DNA from: Candidatus Saccharibacteria bacterium UBA6664
Lineage (GTDB): Bacteria; Patescibacteriota; Saccharimonadia; Saccharimonadales; Saccharimonadaceae
Length of the DNA: 34,493 bases
Direction: 5' to 3'
Assembly (NCBI GenBank): GCA_002455275.1
Contig: DKKO01000004.1
Coordinates: 1-34,493 of the forward strand
Below the pieces are notes generated by a model. That model made no database searches. It was given only the letters and a program-made list of their open reading frames with translations, and was not told the DNA's origin. The translations under genes were made by a program, and so were the position numbers. Positions 21,222 through 28,863 of this stretch are shown here, piece by piece (the stretch's first letter is position 1; the number at the start of each line of letters is the position of its first letter).

Positions 21222-22205
21222 CTAGTTGCTGCGTGAGGCTACTGCTCGTTTGTCATCGTAGTCGTTGAAGGAATCGTGCAAACTTTTACCGATAAGCACT
21301 TCGAGAGTGTCGTGTAAGCTCAAAATCCCAACGACCTCTTCGTTAGTATCAATTACGATTAGCATATGGCTGTGAGTGTTCATGAACGCACCAAGCGCAG
21401 CTGACAAAGGCTGGTCTTTGTGAACATAGAATAGCTTTTTACTCATCGCTGTTTCTACCATAGATGTATGCTTTCGCGTGGTATCGATAGTGAGTACATC
21501 CCGTACTGTCAAAATACCGACAATATTGGCATTTTCATCAACTACTGGGAATTTACTGTGTCCACTTTTGTGCAGATCGTCGAGCACAAGTGGACCCAAA
21601 ATTTCTGTACGTTTAATGGTTTTTACGTCTGCAATTGGCGTCATGCTATCGTGAACACGCTTTGTAGTAAACTGAAGACCTGCCTTAATACGTGTTTTTT
21701 CTTCCTCCGATAAAATTGCATCGGATGTATCAACCAAATGCTCAAGCTCCCAGCGTGAGGTAATTCTGTGCTCTTCATGGTGATTCGAGCTTGAGCTAAC
21801 CCACCATAGCAGTTTTTTGTGTGAGAGTACAAAATTAACGAGTGGAGCTTCGTAGTTGTTATAAAACTTTTGTGCGGTTTTCTTACACAATGGTATTCGA
21901 GTAAAAAGCTGCAATAGGCAGTAAAGCGCTAGAGCAAATAAAACACCCAAACCTGTACCAAGCCAAGCAACGATGCTTGAGACAAATAGTACGCCAAGTA
22001 AGCCAAGCAAAATTTGTTGTAGACTGCGAATATAATGAAACGCCTTGTTGCGTCTTTCATCATTCGTTGCACGTGAATCACCATTATCTGCACGACGACG
22101 TAGTTCATAGTTACTTACAGTAGAGCGATGTGGACGCATCGCACTTACGAGTACTATGGCTACAGCAAATCCTATCGTTATGATGCCTAAAAGTATTGGT
22201 TGCAT
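21222..22205 (-). CDS. CBS-domain membrane protein, CorC/CNNM-like
   Basis: A 327-residue protein. Two to four membrane segments lie in the first 120 residues (about 3-20 and 63-105), then a linker, then paired CBS domains (about 185-305: VHDSMTPIADVKTIKR, FPVVDENANIVGILTVRDVL, MLIVIDTNEEVVGILSLHD). The N-terminal region is shorter than a full CNNM/DUF21 domain. CorC/CNNM proteins transport or regulate Mg2+, and two CorA genes lie nearby. TACAAT (22217-22212) is 6 nt before the ATG at 22205; this start removes 18 residues compared with the longest frame. Confidence 0.83.
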   Translation of the reverse strand: MQPILLGIITIGFAVAIVLVSAMRPHRSTVSNYELRRRADNGDSRATNDERRNKAFHYIRSLQQILLGLLGVLFVSSIVAWLGTGLGVLFALALYCLLQLFTRIPLCKKTAQKFYNNYEAPLVNFVLSHKKLLWWVSSSSNHHEEHRITSRWELEHLVDTSDAILSEEEKTRIKAGLQFTTKRVHDSMTPIADVKTIKRTEILGPLVLDDLHKSGHSKFPVVDENANIVGILTVRDVLTIDTTRKHTSMVETAMSKKLFYVHKDQPLSAALGAFMNTHSHMLIVIDTNEEVVGILSLHDTLEVLIGKSLHDSFNDYDDKRAVASRSN

Positions 22206-22280
22206 AGTGCTATTGTACCGCAGATAAGGCTTGTTGATAGAGAGCTTTATACCGTACAATAGATGTAATAAAGGAGAATT

Positions 22281-22976
22281 ATGAGTAAACGTGCTTGGAT
22301 AATATTTGTAGCGATTTGTGTGATTGGTTTTGGTGGACTTGTAGTGCTATCGCAACAAGGCAAAGTGGATGTTTCAAACGTCAATGTAGATAAGATTCAG
22401 TCTGCAAAGGCTGATAACGGTAAGATTGCCGACCATGTGTACGGCAAGGAAGATTCTAAGGTAGTACTGATCGAGTATGGAGACTTTCAGTGTCCGGGCT
22501 GTGGCGCCGTTCACCCTCGCGTGAAAGATTTGGTAGAAAAATATAAAAGCGATATTGCATTTGTATTCCGTAACTACCCCCTAACGCAGCTGCACGCCAA
22601 CGCGCGAGCTGCCGCCGCCGCTGCCGAAGCGGCTGGCCTAAAGGGTAAGTACTGGGAAATGCATAATACTTTATTTGAAAGCCAAGACGAATGGTCTGAA
22701 TCGTCGACTTCCGAGCGGGGTGATCTGTTTGCTACTTACGCGCAGCAGTCTGGCGTGAAAAAAGCCGACTTTACCTCAAGCCTTGAAAACAGCAACGACC
22801 GAATCAACAAGAAGATTAACTTTGACATGGCACTTGGTAAAAAATTAGAAGTTTCAGGTACGCCTACCTTCTTCCTTAATGGCAAACAACTTACCGAAGA
22901 ACAAGTTGGCAGCGACGATGCCTTCGAAAAAGCGATTACCGATGCTTTGAAAAAAGCGGGTGTAACCGTTGAATAA
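22281..22976 (+). CDS. DsbA-family thioredoxin-fold protein
   Basis: A 231-residue membrane-anchored protein: N-terminal membrane segment (about 5-23), a short linker and a DsbA/BdbD-like thioredoxin domain. The active site CPGC lies in GDFQCPGCGAVHP (about 72-84), the helical insertion contains the Ala-rich ANARAAAAAAEAAGLKGKY (about 110-128), and the cis-Pro loop is VSGTPTFFLNGK (about 192-203). It should oxidise or isomerise disulfides in exported proteins, several of which occur in this window. AAAGGAG lies 6 nt before the ATG and TACAAT at 22255-22260, so this gene has a normal leader. Confidence 0.93.
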   Translation: MSKRAWIIFVAICVIGFGGLVVLSQQGKVDVSNVNVDKIQSAKADNGKIADHVYGKEDSKVVLIEYGDFQCPGCGAVHPRVKDLVEKYKSDIAFVFRNYPLTQLHANARAAAAAAEAAGLKGKYWEMHNTLFESQDEWSESSTSERGDLFATYAQQSGVKKADFTSSLENSNDRINKKINFDMALGKKLEVSGTPTFFLNGKQLTEEQVGSDDAFEKAITDALKKAGVTVE

Positions 22977-22990
22977 TAAGCTCTTATAAC

Positions 22991-23027
22991 GAAAATCACC
23001 CCGGTGCCTTGGGGTGATTTTCTTTTT
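22991..23027 (+). terminator. Rho-independent terminator
   Basis: GAAAATCACCCC (22991-23002) pairs with GGGGTGATTTTC (23011-23022), followed by TTTTT. It ends the DsbA-like gene. Confidence 0.9.
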
Positions 23028-23051
23028 GGATGCAGGAAGCTTATCAGCTTT

Positions 23052-23189
23052 CTACGAGTTGAACAAACGTTCTATTGTTCGATATACTTTTGCCATTCGG
23101 CAGGCACCACATCCACTGCGATCTTTTTGCTCCGTGAAGGGGCAAAACTGATTGCTATTGGCATGTGATTTCAATGCTCCTTTTCGCAT
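23052..23189 (-). CDS. Tiny cysteine-containing protein, 45 residues
   Basis: A 45-residue basic protein starting MRKGALKSHANS. Three cysteines occur as C-P-F...-S-G-C-G-A-C (about 23-37), which could bind zinc with a His or form an exported thiol. A longer frame starting near 23285 exists, but its first codons coincide with a strong promoter (TTGACT 23285-23280, 17 bp, TATTAT 23262-23257), so the short form is more likely; the leader would then be about 60-70 nt. No Shine-Dalgarno is clear. Function unknown; a noncoding RNA is the alternative. Confidence 0.5.
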   Translation of the reverse strand: MRKGALKSHANSNQFCPFTEQKDRSGCGACRMAKVYRTIERLFNS

Positions 23190-23256
23190 TATGTACGGTC
23201 TCTCTACGCTTCGACCTTTAGTTACTTTGCCATAGTTGTAAAGAGACGCAGAACCA

Positions 23257-23285
23257 ATAATAGCAAACATATAAAAAGCAGTCAA
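23257..23285 (-). promoter_or_regulatory. Sigma70-type promoter
   Basis: TTGACT (23285-23280), 17-bp spacer, TGC-TATTAT (23262-23257), the same extended -10 layout as at 480-508 and 6995-7023. Confidence 0.65.
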
Positions 23286-23290
23286 GAAAC

Positions 23291-23307
23291 AAGCGGCGAC
23301 GCCGCTT
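23291..23307 (-). terminator. Hairpin after corA
   Basis: AAGCGGC/GCCGCTT form a perfect 7-bp stem with a GTC loop on the minus strand, followed by GTTTCTTG. It is a weak terminator by its T content. Confidence 0.5.
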
Positions 23308-23321
23308 ACGCTTATTCTATC

Positions 23322-24254
23322 TTAAAACACTTTTAAGCGTTTTGCAACAATATACACAAGCAATACCAAAATTGTCGTGGCGCCAATGATACCACCATAC
23401 ACCCATGGCTCCTTGCCAAATGGCAGTACCACGTTCATACCGTACATACCGAACACAACGTTTGGCAATGTAATAAGCACCGTAAGCACAGTAAGGGTTT
23501 TCATGCGTTGGTTTAGTGTGTTATTGGCTACTGTTCCATACGCATTTCGAATACTCTCAACACTATTTACATGACCGTCGATAGCGGCGAGTAACTGGCC
23601 AATATGTAGCGCTATGTCGTCGAGCGCTTCAAGACTTTCGTCGGTCAGCGTATCACCGTGATGCTCGTGTAAGCGGTGAATAGCAGCCAAGGTACTTTCA
23701 AGATTCATTTTATCACTGTGTAGATTGGCTTCTACTGTAACAAAGTGTATGAAATCTTTATTGGTAACTTCGTGCGAACGTAAGCGACTGGCAGTATCGC
23801 GAATGGTTTCTGCGGTGTGCTGAATAAGATCTTCGAACTTGGCCACGCAGCCGGCCATGACACCCAGTAGGATTGTTTGTGGCTGTTCGGTAGAAATCGG
23901 TAGCGTTGATAAGCTGACTGCTTCGGGTGGAATGGTATCGCCCGTTGAAATACTTACAAAAATACTGGGCGTAACAACGCAGAGCAGTGGCAACGTAACA
24001 ATTCGTCCGGTTTTGCTGAGCCGTGGCACGCGAAGAAATATATATACATTTCCGTCTGAAAACTCAACACGTGGCAATTCATTCGCATCGCGTACGTCAT
24101 TTACTACATTCATGTCCAGGTGATAGGTCTGAATCGCGTCGGTTATTTCATCTATGGTAGCGTTTGAAACATCAACCCACATATCCTTCTGCAAAGGACG
24201 TGCTATTGTTTCAAATTCCTCACCCGGTGAGCGCTTTGCATAATACGCTAACAT
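23322..24254 (-). CDS. corA: CorA-family magnesium/divalent cation channel, copy 1
   Basis: A 310-residue CorA protein. N-terminal cytoplasmic domain (starts MLAYYAKRSPGE), long stalk helices, then the two C-terminal membrane segments with the selectivity motif YGMNV (about 273-277) and a basic end. CorA forms pentameric Mg2+ channels that close when cytoplasmic Mg2+ is high. TATACT lies 10 nt before the ATG. A second CorA is at 26275-27192; the two share the N-terminal pattern MLxY and about the same length. Confidence 0.93.
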   Translation of the reverse strand: MLAYYAKRSPGEEFETIARPLQKDMWVDVSNATIDEITDAIQTYHLDMNVVNDVRDANELPRVEFSDGNVYIFLRVPRLSKTGRIVTLPLLCVVTPSIFVSISTGDTIPPEAVSLSTLPISTEQPQTILLGVMAGCVAKFEDLIQHTAETIRDTASRLRSHEVTNKDFIHFVTVEANLHSDKMNLESTLAAIHRLHEHHGDTLTDESLEALDDIALHIGQLLAAIDGHVNSVESIRNAYGTVANNTLNQRMKTLTVLTVLITLPNVVFGMYGMNVVLPFGKEPWVYGGIIGATTILVLLVYIVAKRLKVF

Positions 24255-24280
24255 GCTTAGGGTTAGTATAGCGCTAACGG

Positions 24281-25969
24281 TTACATTTCGCCAGGAGTGG
24301 CACCAGCGGCTGCGTGCTTGAGCTCTTTTTCTCGAATAAAGAACACAACCACAGCGGCGATGAACATAAGTGAAGCCGAAGTAACGAAGATACTACGCAG
24401 CGACTTTGAGAACGCATGGATAATCTTGTCGCTATATTCGCTTTGGTTTTCTTTAAATTGCACAGTAGCTTCACTCTTTACTGGCTCAGGAAGATTCGCG
24501 ACGGATGTTTCAAAGCCTTTGGTAATTTCGCTTTTTATATCTGGCATGTTCAAGTTTAGCTGCGTATTTGGTTCGCTCAGATCGCCAATTTTGCTTGCCG
24601 CTGGTGATTGCTTCAGCGCTTGTATGTAAGCCGTGTCTTCGATGCCTTTTAGGTTTGCGGTAAGCCCGGCAGTGAGCATAGCACCAAAGATAGCGATACC
24701 AACAGTAGAACCAAGTGTACGGAACAGCTGTACGGAGCTTGTTGCGACGCCCAACTCGCGCTGTTCAAACTCGTTTTGTACGGCAATATTCATGATGGGC
24801 ATGACCAACCCAAGCCCAAAGCCAAGTGCCACCATAATAATTGCCTCGTGCCAGTACGGACTCTCAGGCGTAAGCGTGGTGAGAAGCGCAATCATAATAG
24901 TTGCGAGCACCACACCAAATTCCATGAAGCGCTTGTACTTGCCCGTGCGCGAGATAAGCTGGCCCGAACCGATTGCCGACACCATGATACCAGCCACCAT
25001 CGGTATAAGCATCAGTCCAGATTCTGTAGGTCCTGCCCCGAAGACTTGCTGGTTAAACTGCGTCAGGTACAGGATTGAGCCCATGAAGCCCGCGCCAAAC
25101 AAAGTTGCTACTATCATCACCAATGAATAGGTACGGTTCTTAAAGAATCGAAGTGGAATAATTGGCTCCTCAACCCGCGATTCTGTCCAGACAAACGCAG
25201 CTGTTGCGAGTGCAACAATGCTTCCCATGATGAGACGAAGGCCTGTAAGGCTAAGGTTGAACGTGTCCATGACATCGGCAAAAATGGTTTCAGTGTTGTC
25301 TACTGCTAGCACCAAAGTAGCCAGTGCAATAGTAAGGAACACGGCACCGAAGTAGTCGATTTTTGGTTTGTTATCGTGCTTCAACGGTGGGCAGAAGGTC
25401 ATAATAAGTAGAAATGCGATGATAGCGACTGGCACGTTGATAAGGAATGTCCAGCGCCAGTCGGTGGTGAAGCCCAAGATAGCCTGACCGTCAGTAAGCC
25501 AACCGCCGAGTAACGGGCCGATCACCGATGAAAGCCCAAAGACTGCGCCAATCATTCCCTGCCAACGGCCACGCTCTCGCGCGGCAAACAGGTCGCCAAT
25601 AATTGTAAATGCGTTGGCGGTAATAATACCTCCACCGATTCCTTGCACAGCACGCCATAGCACCAGTTGGTTGACGTCACCGGCCATACCACTGAGTAGC
25701 GAGCCTGCACCAAAAATAGCCACACCAGCTAGTAGTACAAGTTTACGACCAAATAAGTCTGATAGTTTTCCGGCGATTGGCACGGTGATCGTTGTGGTAA
25801 GCAGATAGGCAGTAACAATCCAGCTTAGTGAATCGTAGGCGTTAAATTCTTCGACAATTTTTCCCAGTGCAGTCGCGATGATGGTTTGATCGAGCGCTAC
25901 TAAGAACATACTGGCCATAACGCTGGCCATAATAATAACCTTGCTTCGTAAGCTTAAATGATGGTGCAT
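24281..25969 (-). CDS. MFS drug exporter, DHA2 family (14 membrane segments)
   Basis: A 562-residue major facilitator of the EmrB/QacA type. The first segment contains VALDQTIIATALGKIV (about 24-39), SDLFGRK is motif A, and GIGGGIITANAFTIIGDLF (about 110-128) belongs to the DHA2 pattern. There are about 14 hydrophobic segments and a long extracytoplasmic loop near the C-terminus (about 425-515) before the last one. It exports lipophilic drugs or metabolites using the proton gradient. It is co-transcribed with the AbrB-like regulator, whose stop lies 3 nt upstream, so expression is probably under that repressor. Confidence 0.93.
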   Translation of the reverse strand: MHHHLSLRSKVIIMASVMASMFLVALDQTIIATALGKIVEEFNAYDSLSWIVTAYLLTTTITVPIAGKLSDLFGRKLVLLAGVAIFGAGSLLSGMAGDVNQLVLWRAVQGIGGGIITANAFTIIGDLFAARERGRWQGMIGAVFGLSSVIGPLLGGWLTDGQAILGFTTDWRWTFLINVPVAIIAFLLIMTFCPPLKHDNKPKIDYFGAVFLTIALATLVLAVDNTETIFADVMDTFNLSLTGLRLIMGSIVALATAAFVWTESRVEEPIIPLRFFKNRTYSLVMIVATLFGAGFMGSILYLTQFNQQVFGAGPTESGLMLIPMVAGIMVSAIGSGQLISRTGKYKRFMEFGVVLATIMIALLTTLTPESPYWHEAIIMVALGFGLGLVMPIMNIAVQNEFEQRELGVATSSVQLFRTLGSTVGIAIFGAMLTAGLTANLKGIEDTAYIQALKQSPAASKIGDLSEPNTQLNLNMPDIKSEITKGFETSVANLPEPVKSEATVQFKENQSEYSDKIIHAFSKSLRSIFVTSASLMFIAAVVVFFIREKELKHAAAGATPGEM

Positions 25970-25972
25970 AGA

Positions 25973-26230
25973 TTAATCCTCGAACTTTTCTTCGTCTGTA
26001 GTGGGGTTGTTTAATAGATTTTTGTAGTTTTCAAGGCCTTCGGTAACGTGTTCGACGATTTGGCGTAGTTGATCTTCTTTAATAAAGCCAACCCACCCTT
26101 TTTCGGTAACGCCAACCACATAGAGCCGGTCACCCGCCTGAATACCAAGCTCCTCACGAGCATCAGCCGGTATTACTACCTGCCCCTTCGTGCCTACCGT
26201 CGCTGTTCCATAAAGTTTTTTATTGTGCAT
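25973..26230 (-). CDS. AbrB/SpoVT-type transcription regulator
   Basis: An 85-residue protein with an N-terminal swapped-hairpin AbrB domain: GTATVGTKGQVVIPADAREE (8-27) and LGIQAGDRLYVVG (28-40). The C-terminal half is helical and acidic and probably dimerises further. AbrB-type dimers bind DNA at short repeats. It heads the operon with the MFS exporter. TACAAT (26243-26238) is 7 nt before the ATG, and three AAGTATG repeats with 9-bp spacing cover the -35 to -10 region, the expected position of an autoregulatory operator. Confidence 0.92.
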   Translation of the reverse strand: MHNKKLYGTATVGTKGQVVIPADAREELGIQAGDRLYVVGVTEKGWVGFIKEDQLRQIVEHVTEGLENYKNLLNNPTTDEEKFED

Positions 26231-26238
26231 ACTACTTA

Positions 26239-26272
26239 TTGTATAGAAAGTATGAAAAGTATGTCAAGTATG
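26239..26272. promoter_or_regulatory. Candidate operator of AbrB-like regulator
   Basis: AAGTATG occurs at 26248, 26257 and 26266 (period exactly 9 bp), with a weaker TTGTATA at 26239 in phase. The array overlaps TACAAT and TTGACA (26268-26263 region on the minus strand) of the abrB promoter. Confidence 0.6.
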
Positions 26273-26274
26273 AT

Positions 26275-27192
26275 TTACCGTTTTCTGAGAAAATAGATAC
26301 TTAACATACCCGCAAAGACGACACTGATGCCAACAATCACCCAAAACGTCAGCGGGGAGTCTGAACCCTCAGGTAAAATGACGTTCATGCCGAACAGTCC
26401 TGCGAGCATGGTAGGAATGGTAAGCGCAAGGGTAATAACTGTTAGCAGGCGAATGGTTTCGTTCAGACGAGTATCCATAACGGCGCGGTAGCTATCGCGC
26501 ACATTGGTAATGGTACGCAGTAGGCTTTTACAGCGGGCTATCACCTGCTCGAGGTCAATTGAAAGGTCTTCGACTAAATCTTTGTCGTCTTCGCTCAGCT
26601 TGAGGAGCTTGCCGCCTAATAGTCGCTCGACTGCAGTGTTGGTGGGAATTAATGCATCAAGGTAATCGTTGAGCTTGCGCTCGTATTCGGTGATGACTGC
26701 GATGTCTGAAGAACGCAAACTAACGACATTGCCAGTGGCTGCGCGCATTTGGCGATTGATGTGCGCCACGCGGTTTTGATACGACCGTGCGATAGTTTCC
26801 ATCATCAGAATAAACATCGTAGCACGCTCACCAGTAGAGACACTTGTTTTGTCGATAAATGGTTGCCACAAACGCCCCAAAGTATCACGGCTAATTGTCA
26901 CGACGTATTGCGGACTTAGTGCTATCATCATCGGCGTGGTGAAATCGTTGAAATCATCGCCTATATCTGGGACACGCGTAATGAAGTAGGTCCAATTGTC
27001 TTCAACTTCAACGCGCGGTACCTCGTGTGGGTCGAGCGAGTCGGTAACGATATCCTCATCAAGGCCTAGCTGTAACAGGTCGCTTATTTCATCGTCGGAG
27101 GGTCGTTCACAACGAACCCAACTCCCCGTTTGGGAGGTCTTAATCGCAGCAATCGATGGCTTGGCGCTCGTTGAGCGTAAGTAAGTTAACAC
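26275..27192 (-). CDS. corA: CorA-family cation channel, copy 2
   Basis: A 305-residue CorA protein with the motif FGMNV (about 267-271) between two C-terminal membrane segments. Start at GTG 27192: the longer reading frame has no good start, whereas TGC-TATGAT (27204-27199) lies 6 nt before this GTG and the resulting N-terminus (MLTYLRS) aligns with the other CorA (MLAYYAK). The ends of the two proteins differ clearly, so they are diverged paralogues rather than a recent duplication. It flanks the AbrB-MFS operon on the other side. Confidence 0.9.
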   Translation of the reverse strand: MLTYLRSTSAKPSIAAIKTSQTGSWVRCERPSDDEISDLLQLGLDEDIVTDSLDPHEVPRVEVEDNWTYFITRVPDIGDDFNDFTTPMMIALSPQYVVTISRDTLGRLWQPFIDKTSVSTGERATMFILMMETIARSYQNRVAHINRQMRAATGNVVSLRSSDIAVITEYERKLNDYLDALIPTNTAVERLLGGKLLKLSEDDKDLVEDLSIDLEQVIARCKSLLRTITNVRDSYRAVMDTRLNETIRLLTVITLALTIPTMLAGLFGMNVILPEGSDSPLTFWVIVGISVVFAGMLSIYFLRKR

Positions 27193-27217
27193 TGTTTCAT
27201 CATAGCAGACCGATGTA

Positions 27218-27832
27218 TTACAAAACCGGGAGTTTTCGAATGTAACTGCCCTGCTCGAGTACGTCGACAATGACGCTTGCTACCGTAGCCCGTGAAACAA
27301 ACAAGCTCGCAGGACCATAGTCACTGGGTTGAGCCTGGCGCTTTTTGCCATTGGTAAGTTTGAGCACCCGCACGATTGTCCAATCGAGGTCGCTATTTTC
27401 AATCACAGTCGCATGGGCAATACCGTCACGGATTCGAGCTGGATCTACCAAAAGCACGGCTCGGTTGAGCAGTTTGTCTATTAGCGAAGGCTTGTCGCCT
27501 TGCCAACGTACGCCCGTGCCAGTAAGGCTTATCAGTCGACGAATCCCAACCTGGTGCATACTTTCGATAACCACGCCTATGGCGGTAGTTTGCATGCTGC
27601 GGCTGCTGTTTTTTACATGGCCAATAACACTAATGACTACGTCGCAACCGCTAATAAGCGTCGTCACGTCGCTTTTGCTGGTTGCATCGCACTGTATTAC
27701 CTCGAGTTCTGGTGCTTTAGTGAGGTTATCGACTCCATGCACTCCCGCCCGAACATGATGCCCACGAGCGAGCGCTTCCTCGACTACGCGATTTCCTGTT
27801 CGACCGTTAGCACCAATGACGGCGATGTTCAT
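27218..27832 (-). CDS. NAD(P)-binding protein, NmrA/BVR-B-like
   Basis: A 204-residue atypical short-chain dehydrogenase. The dinucleotide site IAVIGANGRTGNRVVEEAL (3-21) has the GxxGxxG pattern of the NmrA/biliverdin reductase B group. DLDWTIVRVLKLTNG (about 148-162) is the usual C-terminal landmark. No canonical Tyr-x-x-x-Lys is present. Such proteins reduce flavins or act as redox sensors. GGAGG before the ATG shows normal translation initiation as second gene after the prepilin-like ORF. Confidence 0.87.
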   Translation of the reverse strand: MNIAVIGANGRTGNRVVEEALARGHHVRAGVHGVDNLTKAPELEVIQCDATSKSDVTTLISGCDVVISVIGHVKNSSRSMQTTAIGVVIESMHQVGIRRLISLTGTGVRWQGDKPSLIDKLLNRAVLLVDPARIRDGIAHATVIENSDLDWTIVRVLKLTNGKKRQAQPSDYGPASLFVSRATVASVIVDVLEQGSYIRKLPVL

Positions 27833-27840
27833 ACTTCCTC

Positions 27841-27951
27841 CTACGATGCGGACAAAAAGAAAATAACGAGTAATACGAGGGCGATGGCGCCTACCACAAC
27901 GACTAGCTCAAGTGTGGTAAACCCCTGTTGCGATGATAGATTCCTGCGCAT
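27841..27951 (-). CDS. Mini type IV prepilin-like protein, 36 residues
   Basis: A 36-residue ORF, MRRNLSSQQG then FTTLELVVVVGAIALVLLVIFF and SAS. The class III signal is complete: short basic leader, Gly at -1, Phe at +1, Glu at +5 and a hydrophobic helix. No globular domain follows. It has TGC-TATAAT at 27984-27979 and AAGGGGAG about 8 nt before the ATG. It is the first gene of an operon with the NAD(P)-binding protein, whose ATG is 8 nt after the stop. It could be a minor pilin core or a secretion-motor peptide, or a truncated pilin. Confidence 0.7.
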   Translation of the reverse strand: MRRNLSSQQGFTTLELVVVVGAIALVLLVIFFLSAS

Positions 27952-28040
27952 GCGGTTTGCTCCCCTTCTGTAAGTGAAATTATAGCATAAACAATACGTA
28001 GTCGACGGGGCTAATTCTTGCTATACTTTAAGATACTGCT

Positions 28041-28856
28041 ATGGGAAATACACAGATTGTACGTATTGGAGTGGGCACGGTGCTCGGTGTGTGCCTATTG
28101 GCCGCTTCAGCTGCGTATGCAGTAACCCCAATTTCCCAAAGTTATCTTGCCGAAACAGCCCTGACCGAAGGCACGATTGTAAGCCTAAAGGAAGATTCTA
28201 CCGATGAGGTAGAGCCGTCGAACAGCAAGAATGTTGATAACATTTTTGGCATCGTGGTAAATGCCGATAACTCTTTGATTACTATCTCCACCAAAGACGC
28301 CACTCAAGTACAGGTAGCGACCGACGGTACTCAATCGGTGCTTGTGTCTGATATTAACGGAGCTATTAAACGTGGTGATCACCTAACGGCCTCCCCTATC
28401 AATGGCGTTGCCATGAAAGCCACGGGCAACGTGCGTATTGTTGGGGTAGCTCAAGGCAGTATGCGCAATCAAAAAAAAGAGAGCATCAAGGGTGCTGATG
28501 GTAAAAAAGAAGACATCATGCTGGGCGAAGTACCAGCACTCGTAAACGTGGCTTACTTCTTTAAAGAACCAGACAAAACGATTATTCCAGTCGGAATTCA
28601 AAATGTAGCCAACGCTTTAGCGGGGCGTGAAGTGAGCACCCTACCCATCCTAATTAGCGCCGGAATTTTTGTTGTAATGCTGGCAGTTGTGTCGAGTATC
28701 GTGTATTCCATGATACGAAGTAGTATAATTTCAGTAGGTCGCAATCCTATGAGCCAGTCGGCCGTCTATCGGGATTTAATCCAGATGTCGGCGCTCGTAC
28801 TAGCAATCTTAACGGTGGGTGTGGTGGCTATATATTTGGTATTAACAAGGTTGTAA
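28041..28856 (+). CDS. Exported domain fused to an F0 c-like membrane hairpin
   Basis: A 271-residue protein. Signal peptide (1-27, cleavage near AYA-V), a beta-rich exported domain (about 40-170) with IKRGDHLTASPINGVAMKAT (109-128), a pattern seen in G2-peptidase-like domains of surface proteins, then two membrane segments (201-224, 249-269) joined by SVGRNPMSQSAVYRDLIQMS (231-250). The loop resembles the conserved R-x-P polar loop of ATP synthase subunit c. However, neither membrane segment contains the carboxylate that carries H+ or Na+ in c. It starts the F1 operon where subunits a and c would be. TGC-TATACT is at 28022-28027. What it does is not known. Confidence 0.75.
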   Translation: MGNTQIVRIGVGTVLGVCLLAASAAYAVTPISQSYLAETALTEGTIVSLKEDSTDEVEPSNSKNVDNIFGIVVNADNSLITISTKDATQVQVATDGTQSVLVSDINGAIKRGDHLTASPINGVAMKATGNVRIVGVAQGSMRNQKKESIKGADGKKEDIMLGEVPALVNVAYFFKEPDKTIIPVGIQNVANALAGREVSTLPILISAGIFVVMLAVVSSIVYSMIRSSIISVGRNPMSQSAVYRDLIQMSALVLAILTVGVVAIYLVLTRL

Positions 28857-28863
28857 CAACTGT

